Shown piece by piece: positions 44,463 through 55,352 of a stretch of DNA of 64,000 nucleotides. Within the stretch, counting starts at the first letter, position 1, and each line of letters opens with the position of its first letter. The position numbers were made by a program, and so were the translations under genes. The DNA is from Kwoniella dejecticola CBS 10117. Lineage: Eukaryota > Basidiomycota > Tremellomycetes > Tremellales > Cryptococcaceae. Location: positions 1,674,001-1,738,000 of the forward strand of contig NC_089302.1 of the NCBI RefSeq assembly GCF_000512565.2, given 5' to 3'. The notes below the pieces were generated by a model. That model was not told the origin of the DNA. It did no database searches and saw nothing but the letters and a program-made list of their open reading frames with translations.

Positions 44463-46121
44463 TTAACTGAACAACTTGTTGACACTCATATTGCTCTCGG
44501 CATTCTTCTTCAACACCTTCGCAACAGCCATTTCGAAGTCTTCTTGTCCTACATACTGTCTTCGTTCTCTCAAGGCGTACATACCTGCGAATCACGGACG
44601 CAATCAGTGTGCTGCAGAAATCAGATTGTAATCCATGCAGAAATTGACTCACCCGCTTCAGTACATATACCTCTAACTTCGGCACCCGAACAATGACCCA
44701 TCTTCTCGGCCAATGATCTGAAGTTGATTCCTCGTTGTAATGACATCTACCAGAGTGATTATACACCATCAGCTGCCCGCTTGCCCCGTGGATGAGATAG
44801 CTGCACCAAGAATCACCTTTCTTGAGTGAATCTTCAGGATCGTTATCCTCGCTTCCGGATTAGGCGGTGGGAATTCGATCTTTCGATCGATACGTCCCGG
44901 TCTCAACAACGCCGAATCCAAAATATCTATTCGGTTGGTCGCCATGATCACCTAAAGCCAGACCGTCAACATCAGCTTTTGAGCCAACTCTGGTGAATGC
45001 ACAATGGTAAGCTGTATTAGCTAGACCTACTTTGATATTCTTGGTAGGCTCGAACCCATCAAGCTGATTCAAGAGCTCCATCATAGTTCTTTGCACTTCG
45101 GAATCTCCTCCGCCTCCGCCTTCTCCTCCTCGGGACGATCCAATACTATCGATCTCGTCCATGAAGATGATCGACGGCGCATGTTCTCTCGCCATAACGA
45201 ACAACTCTCTGACCATCCTCGATCCCTCTCCGATATATTTCTGCACCAACTCCGATCCGGATACTCTGATAAATCGACAATCCGTATGATGCGCCACCGC
45301 TCTTGCCAAGAGTGTTTTACCTGTTCCGGGAGGACCGTAAAGTAATACACCCTTAGGTTGGGCTATACCGAGCGATTCGAATAGTTCTGGATGTTTCACG
45401 GGTAATTCGATGACCTCTTTGATCTCCTTGATCTGCTTATCTAGACCTCCAACCATCTCGTACGTCGAGTCAGGTACTTTCTCCACCATCATCAAGGAGA
45501 CCAGAGGATCGATCTTGTTAGGTAAGATAGAATGAAGGAGGTATGAGTCGGCTCGAAGGGCAACTCGGATGTTGGGTGTTAACGATGAAAGCGGGATATC
45601 GGGTGAGAAATCGACAACTATGTAGACAGAGCAAAACGATACGTTCAGCTCAGCTCGGCTCAGCTGCTTTATAAACAATAATCATGGGCTGACTCATACG
45701 CACCATATTTGCCTTCAGGTTGTACTTTTACCAACACCTTCTTCTTGCCCATCACTTTCACCACCTCCCCAACATAACTTCCAGGTTCTTGAAGTACCTG
45801 TAATTCCTCCCGAAGCAAACGCACTGCGAGTCATGATTATCAGCTTTTATTCTGCATCGAGAATTGCCATAAAGCTGACCTCTTGTGTTCAGAGCATTTC
45901 GTTGAGCTTCCAGACGCCTGAGATTTTGGGTTTTCTTGGTTATATCTAATTCAGCAGCTTCGATCTTGTTTTGGTAATATGTCTGCCAAATCACATTGTC
46001 GGTTCAGCTCACGATCGAGAGGGATCGCACTGAGAAGCTAGAGGGCACCTGGACTCACCTTGATACTTCCTCCTGGGACCGACGAAGGGGTCTTGGGCAT
46101 CTTCTGGGTAGCCACGGCCAT
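44463..46121 (-). CDS. RPT6: 26S proteasome ATPase Rpt6
   Basis: Seven exons (46059-46121, 45880-45982, 45704-45823, 45031-45617, 44817-44951, 44653-44746, 44463-44584) close to 407 residues, the size of Rpt6/PSMC5. It is one of six AAA+ ATPases in the 19S base that unfold ubiquitinated substrates. Seen: N-terminal coiled coil (YYQNKIEAAELDITKKTQNL), OB-fold region (PGSYVGEVVKVMGKKKVLVK), Walker A GPPGTGKT, Walker B IIFMDEID, second region of homology with arginine fingers in LRPGRIDRKIEF, and the C-terminal helical domain ending NKLFS. A Gly run (GGEGGGGGDSEVQ) lies in the pore-2 region. Intron 5 appears to use a GTGATT donor, weaker than the others; the join AIRITILKIHSRK then MSLQRGINF is well conserved. 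Confidence 0.94.
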
Positions 46122-46773
46122 CTTGAGGAAAGATTGAGGCTGAGTTGAGACCGGTAAGCGTGAGAGAAGGCGGAAGTCCGTGTGTTTTACTTCCTGTCGG
46201 TCTTCTGGGTCCTGAGAGTCTATATTGCTCCTGCTGGCGTGATGCTGTCTATCTAGGTATGTGAATTGCGTATCATCAATCGAATCGAGATGACTGACTG
46301 ACTGACTGGATTGGAGGTTCAAATGCACTTATAGAAAGACGCGACAGCGCTCATCATGACGAAGTGGGTGAATCCACACTGATACCATACAACGGAATCA
46401 AATACCCCCCTACTATTAGTTATGTAGACTATTGCCACGTAAGGCATACAAACGCACAAATCCCTTAGCCAACCTTCAACCTTGCACCAGAGACAGTTTG
46501 ACATGTATCAAGTATATAACCTAACACCTGACGGGCTTCGCAATGGATGACTTTCTGCATACTCCCCACTCAGCTTAGAAAGCATATGTGGACAATGCGT
46601 CGACGAAAGATTGTGTACCCTATATAACCTAAAATCATTCTGGAGTACGCATTGCATCGCGGCGCCGAAAACACGACTTTCTGATGTACATAAGGGACTC
46701 AGCTGACCGTTTTTCTCGCACCCACTGATCCTTCTCAAAATTGTATGATCAGATCTCAATACAGCGATATAAC
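46122..46773. other. Divergent promoter region, RPT6 and an unknown gene
   Basis: 650 bases between divergent starts. Near the RPT6 side is a GACT tetramer run (about 46289-46303). No gene seen. Confidence 0.4.
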
Positions 46774-47799
46774 ATGTCTGATAAGCCGATATTCTCGTTT
46801 GGTGGCGTTCAGCCCAAACTCCCTCTTTCTCAACCGGAGTCGAACAAGTCTCCCACAGTCACCGCCACTCGCCTTGGAAAAGCTCAAAATGGCGAGTCTA
46901 CCAAGTAAGTCAGCGACCATGTCCTTATGCGTCGAATTTCGTTTGGAGATTTGACTTCATGCGAGATACAACAGGGCTACGCACTGATCTTGAGATGGGT
47001 TAGATCGATTGTTGGAGCCCTGGACTACAAGAACATCCCTAAAAGTCTCAAAGCGGCATGGACGAGGATGACACCTACCGAGGGCAGTCAAACGAACAGA
47101 GCAAACAGAGAGACGGAGTCAGCCCACGACACTGCGAGTAGTTTTTCCAACAACACAGAACATCGACCAGGTATCATCACGCAGCTTCTACATCAATGCG
47201 CCAATGCGGATGTCATCGAGAGTGCCAGCTTCAAGGGCACATCTCCGAGCACGCACGATGATACAGACGCAGAGGGAAGAACGACGCCTGTCGCCCCTTT
47301 GACTTCGTTACCCAAGCTATCTTCGCCTCATCCCCATGTGGGGTCTCGTTCGGACTCCCCCTCAAGTTCAGGACGTTCCTCAGTATCGACCCTGGTAACC
47401 TCAATTCCGGAAGATGCAAAAGACGGCGTCTCAACCCCGTCTTTGATCCGCTCGCGCTCCTCAAGTTCACTTGAAAACACAACTCCGGAACTGGTAACAC
47501 CGCCTACGATACCAGACGAGCTACCTGGCATGCCGACACACGACGAGAACGACGAGAACGTTGAGCGGCCACCTCTGCCGATATACGACGAGAAAGAAGA
47601 CATGCCTGCGCTGTTAGCTTGTCTGACGGTCGGGCTGAGCAAGACTGAAGACGATCTCGCGTTGTACCAAGCGATAGTGGAGAGCTATGCTGACTTCGAT
47701 GATTTGGTGGTGCTGGTTGATAGCGATCGCAATCAGCGCGGAGTGAGATTAAAGGTTGTTGATGGAGTGAGAAAATGGGAAGCGTGGCGGGAGGTCTGA
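46774..47799 (+). CDS. Unknown mostly disordered protein
   Basis: Not recognised. Two exons (46774-46904 and 47004-47799) close to 308 residues; the acceptor is chosen to continue STK into SIVGALDYKNIPKSLKAAW. The N-terminus (KPIFSFGGVQPKLPLS) has one FG dipeptide. The middle 150 residues are rich in Ser, Pro, Thr and acidic residues (SSSGRSSVSTLVTSIPEDAK) and probably disordered. The last 80 residues look folded: MPALLACLTVGLSKTEDDLA, ALYQAIVESYADFDDLVVLV, DGVRKWEAWREV. This C-terminal block is the best query for a distant-homology search. Shares its upstream region with RPT6. Confidence 0.6.
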
Positions 47800-48383
47800 G
47801 AAGATCGACTGATGATGGAGAGAGGGGTGATGGCTATAGACTGATCGGCGGGAAACCATGAAATACCATTCTACGTGTCTATGATAATGTTTGGGAAACC
47901 GAACCGAAGAATCCATTGATAATCATGTTGACTTCTGAAAACGTATATGTATCAATCAAGCCTCGGGCATTTGACATATATATTGTTGTATGTATCTCTG
48001 AGAAACAGACTGAGTAAGTCATCCAAGCCAAACAACTCAACTGCCACAGACGGCTCTACAGTACTTTACTGTGCTATCCCATCGTATCACTGATCTTACA
48101 CTCCTTTCTGCAATGATTCCGGACCTTCCACACACCTTGTCGAAGATCTCCTTTGTCGACGATCTGAACGGATGGACAATTCAAACAGGCTCTGAATTAT
48201 CGCACAGCACTTGACTTTCAACGTCAGTTGAGATGGAGAGAGGTTGGATCACAACAGCCTAAATCTCATGATCTCATATACCACAAGCTCGGTCTCGGTT
48301 CGCACGCCTGAGACGGATGATCAGTTGCTCATTCAACTTTCCAAATTCATTGAACGCCGATCCACAGGTTACAATCACCTGAT
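47800..48383. other. Intergenic region
   Basis: About 580 bases between two plus-strand genes; no gene or repeat seen. Confidence 0.4.
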
Positions 48384-50012
48384 ATGTCTTCATCCGACGC
48401 ATCAAGCGAGTTGCCGCCACCGGATCAGAGGGTCACAGAATTACCGGACGATCCGCAGCCCAGATTCACAGATACTAGCACCTCAAGCCGGGGAGCTGCA
48501 AATCCTTATAAGGCTACCGTTGAAAATATAGAGGACGAATCGGAGACCCAAAACCCCTCAGACGGATCTAGTGGCAAGACAGGCTCGTCAGCAGATTCCG
48601 AAAGTTATCCTCCTCGAGGCAGGGCGAGTACTCGAGCAATGGATGATGAATTGTATGTCCACTAGTCCCCTTTCGCTCGCGATACAGACGGCATATGTCG
48701 CTCGCTGATGGGAGGCTGCAGTGAGCAGTATAAGGATAGGTCACAGACGCCGCCACGTCAATACAGACCGTACGATCAAAGAAACCAAACGCCTTTCCCA
48801 CACGGCCGCGCCCCAGATAACAGGGAGTCCTCGAGCAACAGCACCGAAAACACTATGAGCGGTGCGAACCAATTTAGCGGAGATGAGAGTGACGGGTGGA
48901 CATCAAATTCAGATGGGGTCTATACTCCGTCTAGCAGACGAAAGCTGAGGGGGAAGAGAAAGAAGGTTACTGAAGGTACGGGCTCCTCTGAGCTTGAGGA
49001 TAACCTAAGCTGTCCAATGGCTTCCTATACGGTAATACCGAAAATCAAGAGAAGCTGACGTGCATCCCGTACAGGTTCCTCGACACCCTGGTACTTGCAA
49101 AGTATCGCTGAGCCAGCCGGACAGTCACACTCGCAGTACATATACCCACCCTCATGGCAGAACGCACCTCCAGGTTTCCCATATTCCGGATTTCCCACTG
49201 ATCCCAGAACCGGGATGCCGTCACCGTGGAACAATCCTATTATTGGGACACCCTACAGTGTGATACCGCCCCTGGGCAGTTCTTACAGCGGCCCAGTAAG
49301 CACGATGCCATACAGTAATGGCTATGTTCCGTACAACCAGTCACTCCCGACAGCTGCGGACTTCGGTGGTCTCAGCGCCGAAGAGGCTGCCCGTAAGGTC
49401 GATCGAATGCGGATGGCATTGTAGGTCCCTCCTCTCTCATGCGTCCACTCGAGACTGCAGATTATGGCGAGTCCAACGAAGCTGAAATGTTGAGATATTC
49501 GATTTAGCGAAAGAGCGAAGGAGTCGGTCATATCCCGACTTCGACGTATGACTCAAGTCAAAAGAGCGAAAGAAGCTGTCGGACCAGAACAAGCTCCATG
49601 GCTCAAATCCTCCGCCCCTGGTCCCACCAACAGCTCAGTGTCGACAGCTTTATCACAGTTGAATCAGCTGGGCACAAGCTCCGCTTGGAACCCTTCCACG
49701 ATGAACCCCAGTGTCAACGCAAGCTTTGTTGCCCCTTTCGATCGGAAAATACCTGTGGGAAATTCCGAGATCACCGTACCAGCAGGATGGACTCCCGAAC
49801 AAGCTCTACGACATACTTTAGCTTCTCAAGGACTCAACACGCCTTTCTCGCAGGCCAGTCAGAATGCGAACAGTAACGTGACGGCGTGGCCGCGTCAGAT
49901 CAGGGTGACTAATCCGGCTACGGGGCGGGCTGGGGTCGTGACTGTACCTGCTTTTACAAGCGTGGAGGATTACCTTAACAGTCGAAGCGGGACGCTAGGA
50001 TCATTCTTTTGA
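48384..50012 (+). CDS. Unknown low-complexity protein
   Basis: Not recognised. Four exons (48384-48652, 48722-48975, 49075-49420, 49508-50012) close to 457 residues. The N-terminal 170 residues are polar and acidic (ENIEDESETQNPSDGSSGK) with a basic cluster (SSRRKLRGKRKKVTE) that could be a nuclear signal. The middle is rich in Pro, Tyr, Gly and Ser (YPPSWQNAPPGFPYSGFP). Then comes a helical, charged segment that looks conserved (AEEAARKVDRMRMALFERAK; ISRLRRMTQVKRAKEAVG), and a C-terminal part with PVGNSEITVPAGWTPEQALR and WPRQIRVTNPATGRAGVVTV. The last segment may be a small beta fold. No membrane segment. Confidence 0.6.
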
Positions 50013-50467
50013 GGCGTCCAATAATCTTACCTCCAGCTCGTGATACCGATCATCTGATCGAGAACATGGTAGTGCTCGTAGCGATATAGCTGTTATGCAT
50101 TTCGTGTTATAATCGATGACCTGTGACATTGGTGACCTGCAATGCGCCACATCCACTGAACAAGCGAAAGTAACGTAATTTGCTTTGACTTCCCCGTCGG
50201 CTATGCGTAATCGACCAACTTGACGTGAGCAGCATGACGATCCAGCATGCATGAATAATCAATTTACATAACGATGCTTACGCGCATCGAAAGTGGCATT
50301 ATCAATCATCGATAAGATTACAGGTATATGGATATATAAATATGAATGTCTGTGCGTCGAGCTGAGAGTAACTTCCATATGCGTGAACCCGCAATTCCCA
50401 GTCCAGTTCCACCAACAAATAGCCCTCCATCATACATCAATCAGCAGACCCACATTTGTCACCCGAC
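50013..50467. other. Intergenic region
   Basis: 455 bases before the reductase; AT-rich, no supported feature. Confidence 0.35.
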
Positions 50468-52025
50468 ATGTCCACTCAAACAGTTCTCATCACGGGGTTG
50501 AACGGCTTCACGGCGCCTCATATCGCAAACGAGTTCTTGACCAATGGATGGAAGGTGAGAGGAACGGTGCGATCGACCTCAAAGAAGGAATCTGTGCTTG
50601 ATCTTCCCTACTACAAAAAATGGGCGGCAGATGGCAAGCTGGAAGTGGTCATCGTAGAGGATTTCGTCACTTCCGATTGGAGCGAAGCTCTAGCTGGTAT
50701 CGATGCAGTGAGCTTCAGACTCTCGCCCAGACATCTACCCCACGATCAAGCAGGATGCTGATCAGCATGGCTTCAAGGTCGTGCTGGCTGCTTCCCCTTT
50801 CGATATGACTTTGTCCTCCTATGCAGAGTTCGCGCATCCTGCTATTCAAGGGACGACCAGGATCTTGGAAGCGGCCAGTAAGCTTGAAAGTGAGTCTGAA
50901 TTATTCCCTCCTCCCCATGACGGCGATCCGTGCTGCTCGTTCGGGAGGCTCATGTAAAGATGACCCTGACGTCCATTTCATCGTTCTCGTTCAGCGATTA
51001 AAGCAGTCGCATATGTGTCGTCTACCACTGCGGTCCTTGATTTTTTCCAGCCTTTATCCTCATACGGAGGGGTAATCTACAGCGAGAAAGATTGGCTCCC
51101 TTGGACAGAGGAAGATGCGAAGAGCAAAGAGTAAGCTGCTCCCTCCTCAGATGGTCTATGAGGAGCCACTCAATGCTGATTCGCCGTGCACAGAGGTTTT
51201 GCCTCGCATCAATGGTATTGCATTTCCAAGAAATATGCCGAACTAGCTGCAAGAGAAACGAAGAAGAGGACTGGCGCCACATGGGCTTTGTCGACGTTTT
51301 GTCCACCTGGTACGAGCTTTACTATCTACAAACGAAGTTTGTCATCCTAATTCTGCATGTTTCACCATTACACAGGTATATACGGTCCGGTTCAGCAAAT
51401 TAACAAGCTTGAAGATTTGAAGACCGGCTTCGGCTCCGATCTATCCACCACCCAGCTGTATGGTTTACTATGCGGTGGCGAAGATAAGCCCATTCCCCCT
51501 GACTACAACGTCCAATATGTCGATGTGAGTCGCCACAGTCGCCATCAACCTTGTACTTTACTTGTGTTGAGACATAAGTACCGATACTGATGCGGAAGAA
51601 TGGCTAACCGTGGAACATACGCACAATCGCAGGTCCGAGATCTCGCTGCAGCGATCTACTCAGGAATCACCAGGAAAACCGAAGGAAGATACATCACAGC
51701 AGGAGACGAAATCACTCTCCAACGCTTTGTCAATATCGCTAGAAAGCTCAGACCTGATCTAGCTAAATTTATCGTCAAGGGCGATTCCAAAGCTCCGGAG
51801 GAGGTAGAAGAGGGAGCTTATAGGTATGATACTTCTGCTAGTCAGAACGAATTAGGTATCAAATGTAAGGAGTCTTTCGATAGGCTGTGTATTTAAATTC
51901 CCGGTGGAACTTTCGCTGATGCTGTCCTGTCTCATGTGGCAGATCGGAAGTTGGAAGATACCGTTCGAGATACCATGGCCAGGTTCGAGGAGCTTGGGGC
52001 TTACAAGAACAAGAGTGAGGTCTAA
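50468..52025 (+). CDS. Extended short-chain reductase, dihydroflavonol-4-reductase/aldehyde reductase-like
   Basis: Seven exons (50468-50707, 50778-50889, 50995-51130, 51194-51309, 51376-51524, 51633-51864, 51943-52025) close to 355 residues. Seen: the nucleotide-binding motif VLITGLNGFTAPHIANEFL, Arg in RGTVRSTSKKE after beta 2 (suggests NADPH), and the active-site WYCISKKYAE with the YxxxK pair; upstream AYVSSTTAVLDFF supplies the Ser. The closest groups are fungal Gre2-like methylglyoxal/aldehyde reductases and dihydroflavonol reductases; the substrate cannot be called. The acceptor of intron 1 is chosen as TTCAAG to give GIDAVVLAASPFDMT; a CAG twelve bases upstream is possible. Confidence 0.85.
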
Positions 52026-52602
52026 CCACTCAACTCTCTCATGAAGAACGGTTCGGCAAAGTATGCAAATGGAGGGATTCATTACCGCAGCAGACTCCGC
52101 CGATTGTTAGCTGTTTCACCGTTCCGGCGCGAGACTGATTCATGTGCCGTACACAATTCCCGAGATATCACTGGCTCAAGGTCCTTTGTCCATGACCTCA
52201 TTCCGTCTAACATGTTTGAAAGTTGAACCAATCTATGAGGAAGGAGTTCCGACATTGTCAGATTGATGTCGATCCTTTCATCGCATCTCCAATTTGACAC
52301 ATCCTTTCTGTCAACTACGTACACCCATGCGTTCCCCATCAAACACTCGAACAGCCGTGGACTAATTCAAGAACACCTTTGACTTGATTTTCACGCAGAT
52401 ACTGTAGTGCTCATTATTGATCGGTGAATAATCTGGATACCCTCTCATGTACAACACAGTACACATCAAAGTAAAGACTTCGGAACTACGTTAAGCTGGA
52501 AAGCAAGATCGACAGCTCAATCGCGCCGTACGACAACAGCTTGCCACGTTTGATCACTTCCATGAAAATTGTGGAAGATCAGTACATTAATTGAAAAACA
52601 TC
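52026..52602. other. Intergenic region
   Basis: 577 bases; no supported gene. A minus-strand frame at 52082-52342 has no features. Confidence 0.4.
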
Positions 52603-54146
52603 ATGACCACGGCAGTCAGTAGCACTTTTGTCGAGGACATCTTCAGCAGAAGCACTCTTGCATCTCCGGATTTCGCTCTAGATTTACGTTTCGAACTCGA
52701 CACCGATCTGCCAAGCTCCTTTCCCGAAAATTCAAGCTTAAAAACTGCTCCGGTATACAGCTCACAAATCTCCTATGGTCCCGTCCGACCTGATTCTGCT
52801 GCCGCTAGTATCTGCGATAGCGGCTACTCCTCCCAGGGCGATTTCTCGCGCCACGACTCGATAGGGACTCCCCTGAGCTCCGTTTTTGATCCAGATGATA
52901 CACCTCCTGCCGCCTCCACGGGAAAATATGAGCCTTATCGACCCCAGCAAGATCAATTTTCCTCCCCAGACCAAGATTGGCAGACTCGCAGCGATGTAAC
53001 ACCTATCAAGCAATACGCGAGCTCTAGTCGTTACTCTGGTTCAGCTGCGTCGTCATTTGTTAGCCCAGAGGCGATCGATGATGCGTTTCACCATCAGTCA
53101 AATCCAGCAGAGTATAGCGGCCTTGTATCACCTCTGTATCAGAATCCCAGGCAAGGGACCCCCGGGACTCAAGTCAGCGGCATCGGGAGTCCAGCATCAT
53201 CGACAGAACAGTTCCCGCCCTTCAACTTCAGCGAAAAGTCGGCTGGCACTACCATCACGAGTGCAGACTCGTTCCGTACACTCACAGTCCGATCCTCTCT
53301 GGACTCGATATCTTTGGCGTCGCCCACAAGAGCCAGCGAAGTGCCGTCAACATCGCCTGCCAGCTCGGCCTGCCCCATACGTCGTGGCGGAACTGCGACC
53401 AGATCTAGAGGGTGAGTCCGAGATTGTTGTGCTGATGAGGAAGTGCACATGGACCGGACTAACGCGTTGCGTGCTTGTGGCTATGGCGATATCACGTTGC
53501 ATCAATGAACAGCAGGCGGTACAGCTCGCAAGTTTCTAAACAATCGCCAATAGGATTTCACGACGATGGCTCACAAGTCATCGATTCCACCGGAAAGGTC
53601 GTAGCGCATTATCAGCCTTGGTCAACTCACTCCGATGTTCTTTCTGTACTGGAGGAAGAAGTGAACGCGGGAACAGGCAAATTGCGGCATCTGAAAAGTG
53701 GTACTTCTCAATTATGGGCGAATGAGGGATGGAGTCGTTCCCAGAAATCCGAGCCCGAGAGTCTAGAGGTGGGAAACCGCAGACATTGAAGGGCAGTGGC
53801 ATTAAAAGTCATGCAAGGCAGTGGTCCAGCGCGGTGCAGAGCAGTAGTCGTTCAGCAATGTTGGGCTTCATGTCCACTCGCGATACCATACATGAAGATG
53901 AAGAATTGAGTCAAGGTCGCTTGAATCAGGGATCGATTAATGATGAATTGAGCAGGATAGTATCTGGTGTTCATGAATTTTGGAAAAATAATAACAAGAC
54001 AGGGATGGAACTATCTGACGGACCTCGTAAGTCTGGCTGCTTTGTGAGAGATCTACAGTAATCTGTTGGGCTGTCATGTCGCTGACGCCTTGACCTGGAA
54101 TATAGGCCGGATGTACGCACCTTCTGGTCCCCTTCGCAGGGGATGA
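52603..54146 (+). CDS. Unknown Ser-rich disordered protein
   Basis: Not recognised. Proposed exons 52603-53411, 53513-53768, 53822-54026 and 54106-54146 close to 436 residues. The first 270 residues are Ser, Pro, Thr and Tyr-rich (ICDSGYSSQGDFSRHDS; PTRASEVPSTSPASSACP) with many S/T-P sites. A more structured stretch follows (FHDDGSQVIDSTGKVVAHY, THSDVLSVLEEEVNAGTGKL). The third exon (LNQGSINDELSRIVSGVHEF) and the short last exon (RMYAPSGPLRRG) look genuine and stay in frame only if a 53-nt intron, 53769-53821, is removed. That intron lacks an obvious branch site. Without it the protein ends at 53789 with 361 residues. An upstream in-frame TTG at 52591 is not used; ATG 52603 is the first ATG. 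Confidence 0.5.
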
Positions 54147-54774
54147 CCTGTGCGGACCACTCCTCATGATGCAAGAAAGATTAACGGGTCCGGTACAGAC
54201 CCATAAAATGTATCTCTAGTCTGCGAGATGATGATCGACTGATCTATATTATACATACTAGAATCATAAATCAAACGTCTAGTACAGTAGTTCATGCCCT
54301 CGTAACTCGCTGTACATGAGGTACTGGCGCTGCCGATGTTACACCTTCGATTTTATTCTTTCACTTCATCGGTTTTCCTACTGTAGAAATAAGAAGGCCT
54401 TCGCACGATAAAGAGGTATTCATGGAGATGCGCCATTCCTGAACAATATCCTTTGCACTCGGCTGCATACATGTAAGAATGACTGAAGTCCGTGAAGGCA
54501 GAGGAGCTCCGATGGTGATGTATGACATCAGAGGATAAAGGAGTCGCTACAAAGCTCATCATCCGACGTCACCCAAAATGACTGCTAATTCAGGGGCCGC
54601 TTAGCACTCGACCTCCGGCTTGATTATACAGTACACTCAGGCTCGGACATGACAATGGTCCGCACATTGTTCCTTGTCAAGGCGTCTGTCATTCAACAGT
54701 TATCTTGACCAACTGCTTCCATATTCTCATTCCAGTCCAGTTGAAATAGCTGAAATACAATAACCGGTTCTAAA
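54147..54774. other. Intergenic region
   Basis: About 630 bases; no supported gene or repeat. Confidence 0.4.
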
Positions 54775-55188
54775 ATGGCATCTGATCCCTCAAAGACGCA
54801 GACATCGACAAATAGTCAAACCACTCAATCTCAAGATCAAGATCAATCCCGGAGCTCTGACCCGTCATCCTCTGCATCTCGCACTACATCAACTCGACTT
54901 CAAGACATGGTCGATGAATACCTCTCAGGAAGCTACAGCGACGAGGATGATCCCTTGAGCGATGATGACACCAGCCAACGTATCCGAGACGACCTCAATA
55001 CGAATCATGCGCAGCAAATGACTGGTTCATCCTTCGACCCGGAACCGGAGATAGGGCGCGAAAGGATCGAGCAAAGGAGAAAAAGTGAGAATTCTAAGTT
55101 CTGCTCAAATGGGGCCAAAAGCATACAGACACTGACCAGTATCCCGGAAGAGGAGGATGGAATCGATACGATGTTTTCGAGAAAGTGA
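54775..55188 (+). CDS. Unknown small acidic disordered protein
   Basis: Not recognised. One open frame of 137 residues: a Ser/Thr/Gln/Asp head (TQSQDQDQSRSSDPSSSASR), an acidic segment with a hydrophobic patch (LQDMVDEYLSGSYSDEDDPL), and a tail with SIPEEEDGIDTMFSRK. A GTGAGA donor inside (after ERIEQRRK) could open a second frame that continues to about 55277 and ends in NRYDVFEKVIEKWQG-like sequence, so the C-terminus is uncertain. The 3' end is convergent with BIR1, with about 160 bp between stops. Confidence 0.5.
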   Translation: MASDPSKTQTSTNSQTTQSQDQDQSRSSDPSSSASRTTSTRLQDMVDEYLSGSYSDEDDPLSDDDTSQRIRDDLNTNHAQQMTGSSFDPEPEIGRERIEQRRKSENSKFCSNGAKSIQTLTSIPEEEDGIDTMFSRK

Positions 55189-55352
55189 TTGAGAAGTGGC
55201 AGGGTTCTCAGCAAACAAATCATATGCCAAAATACATACAGTACATGCACATGCAAAAAACATACAAATACAAATGACCAATATAGCCAATATAGCGGAT
55301 GATCTTCTCCTGTCGCCTAAGCCAAGTCCGGCGATGCCACGCGGGGATCAGA

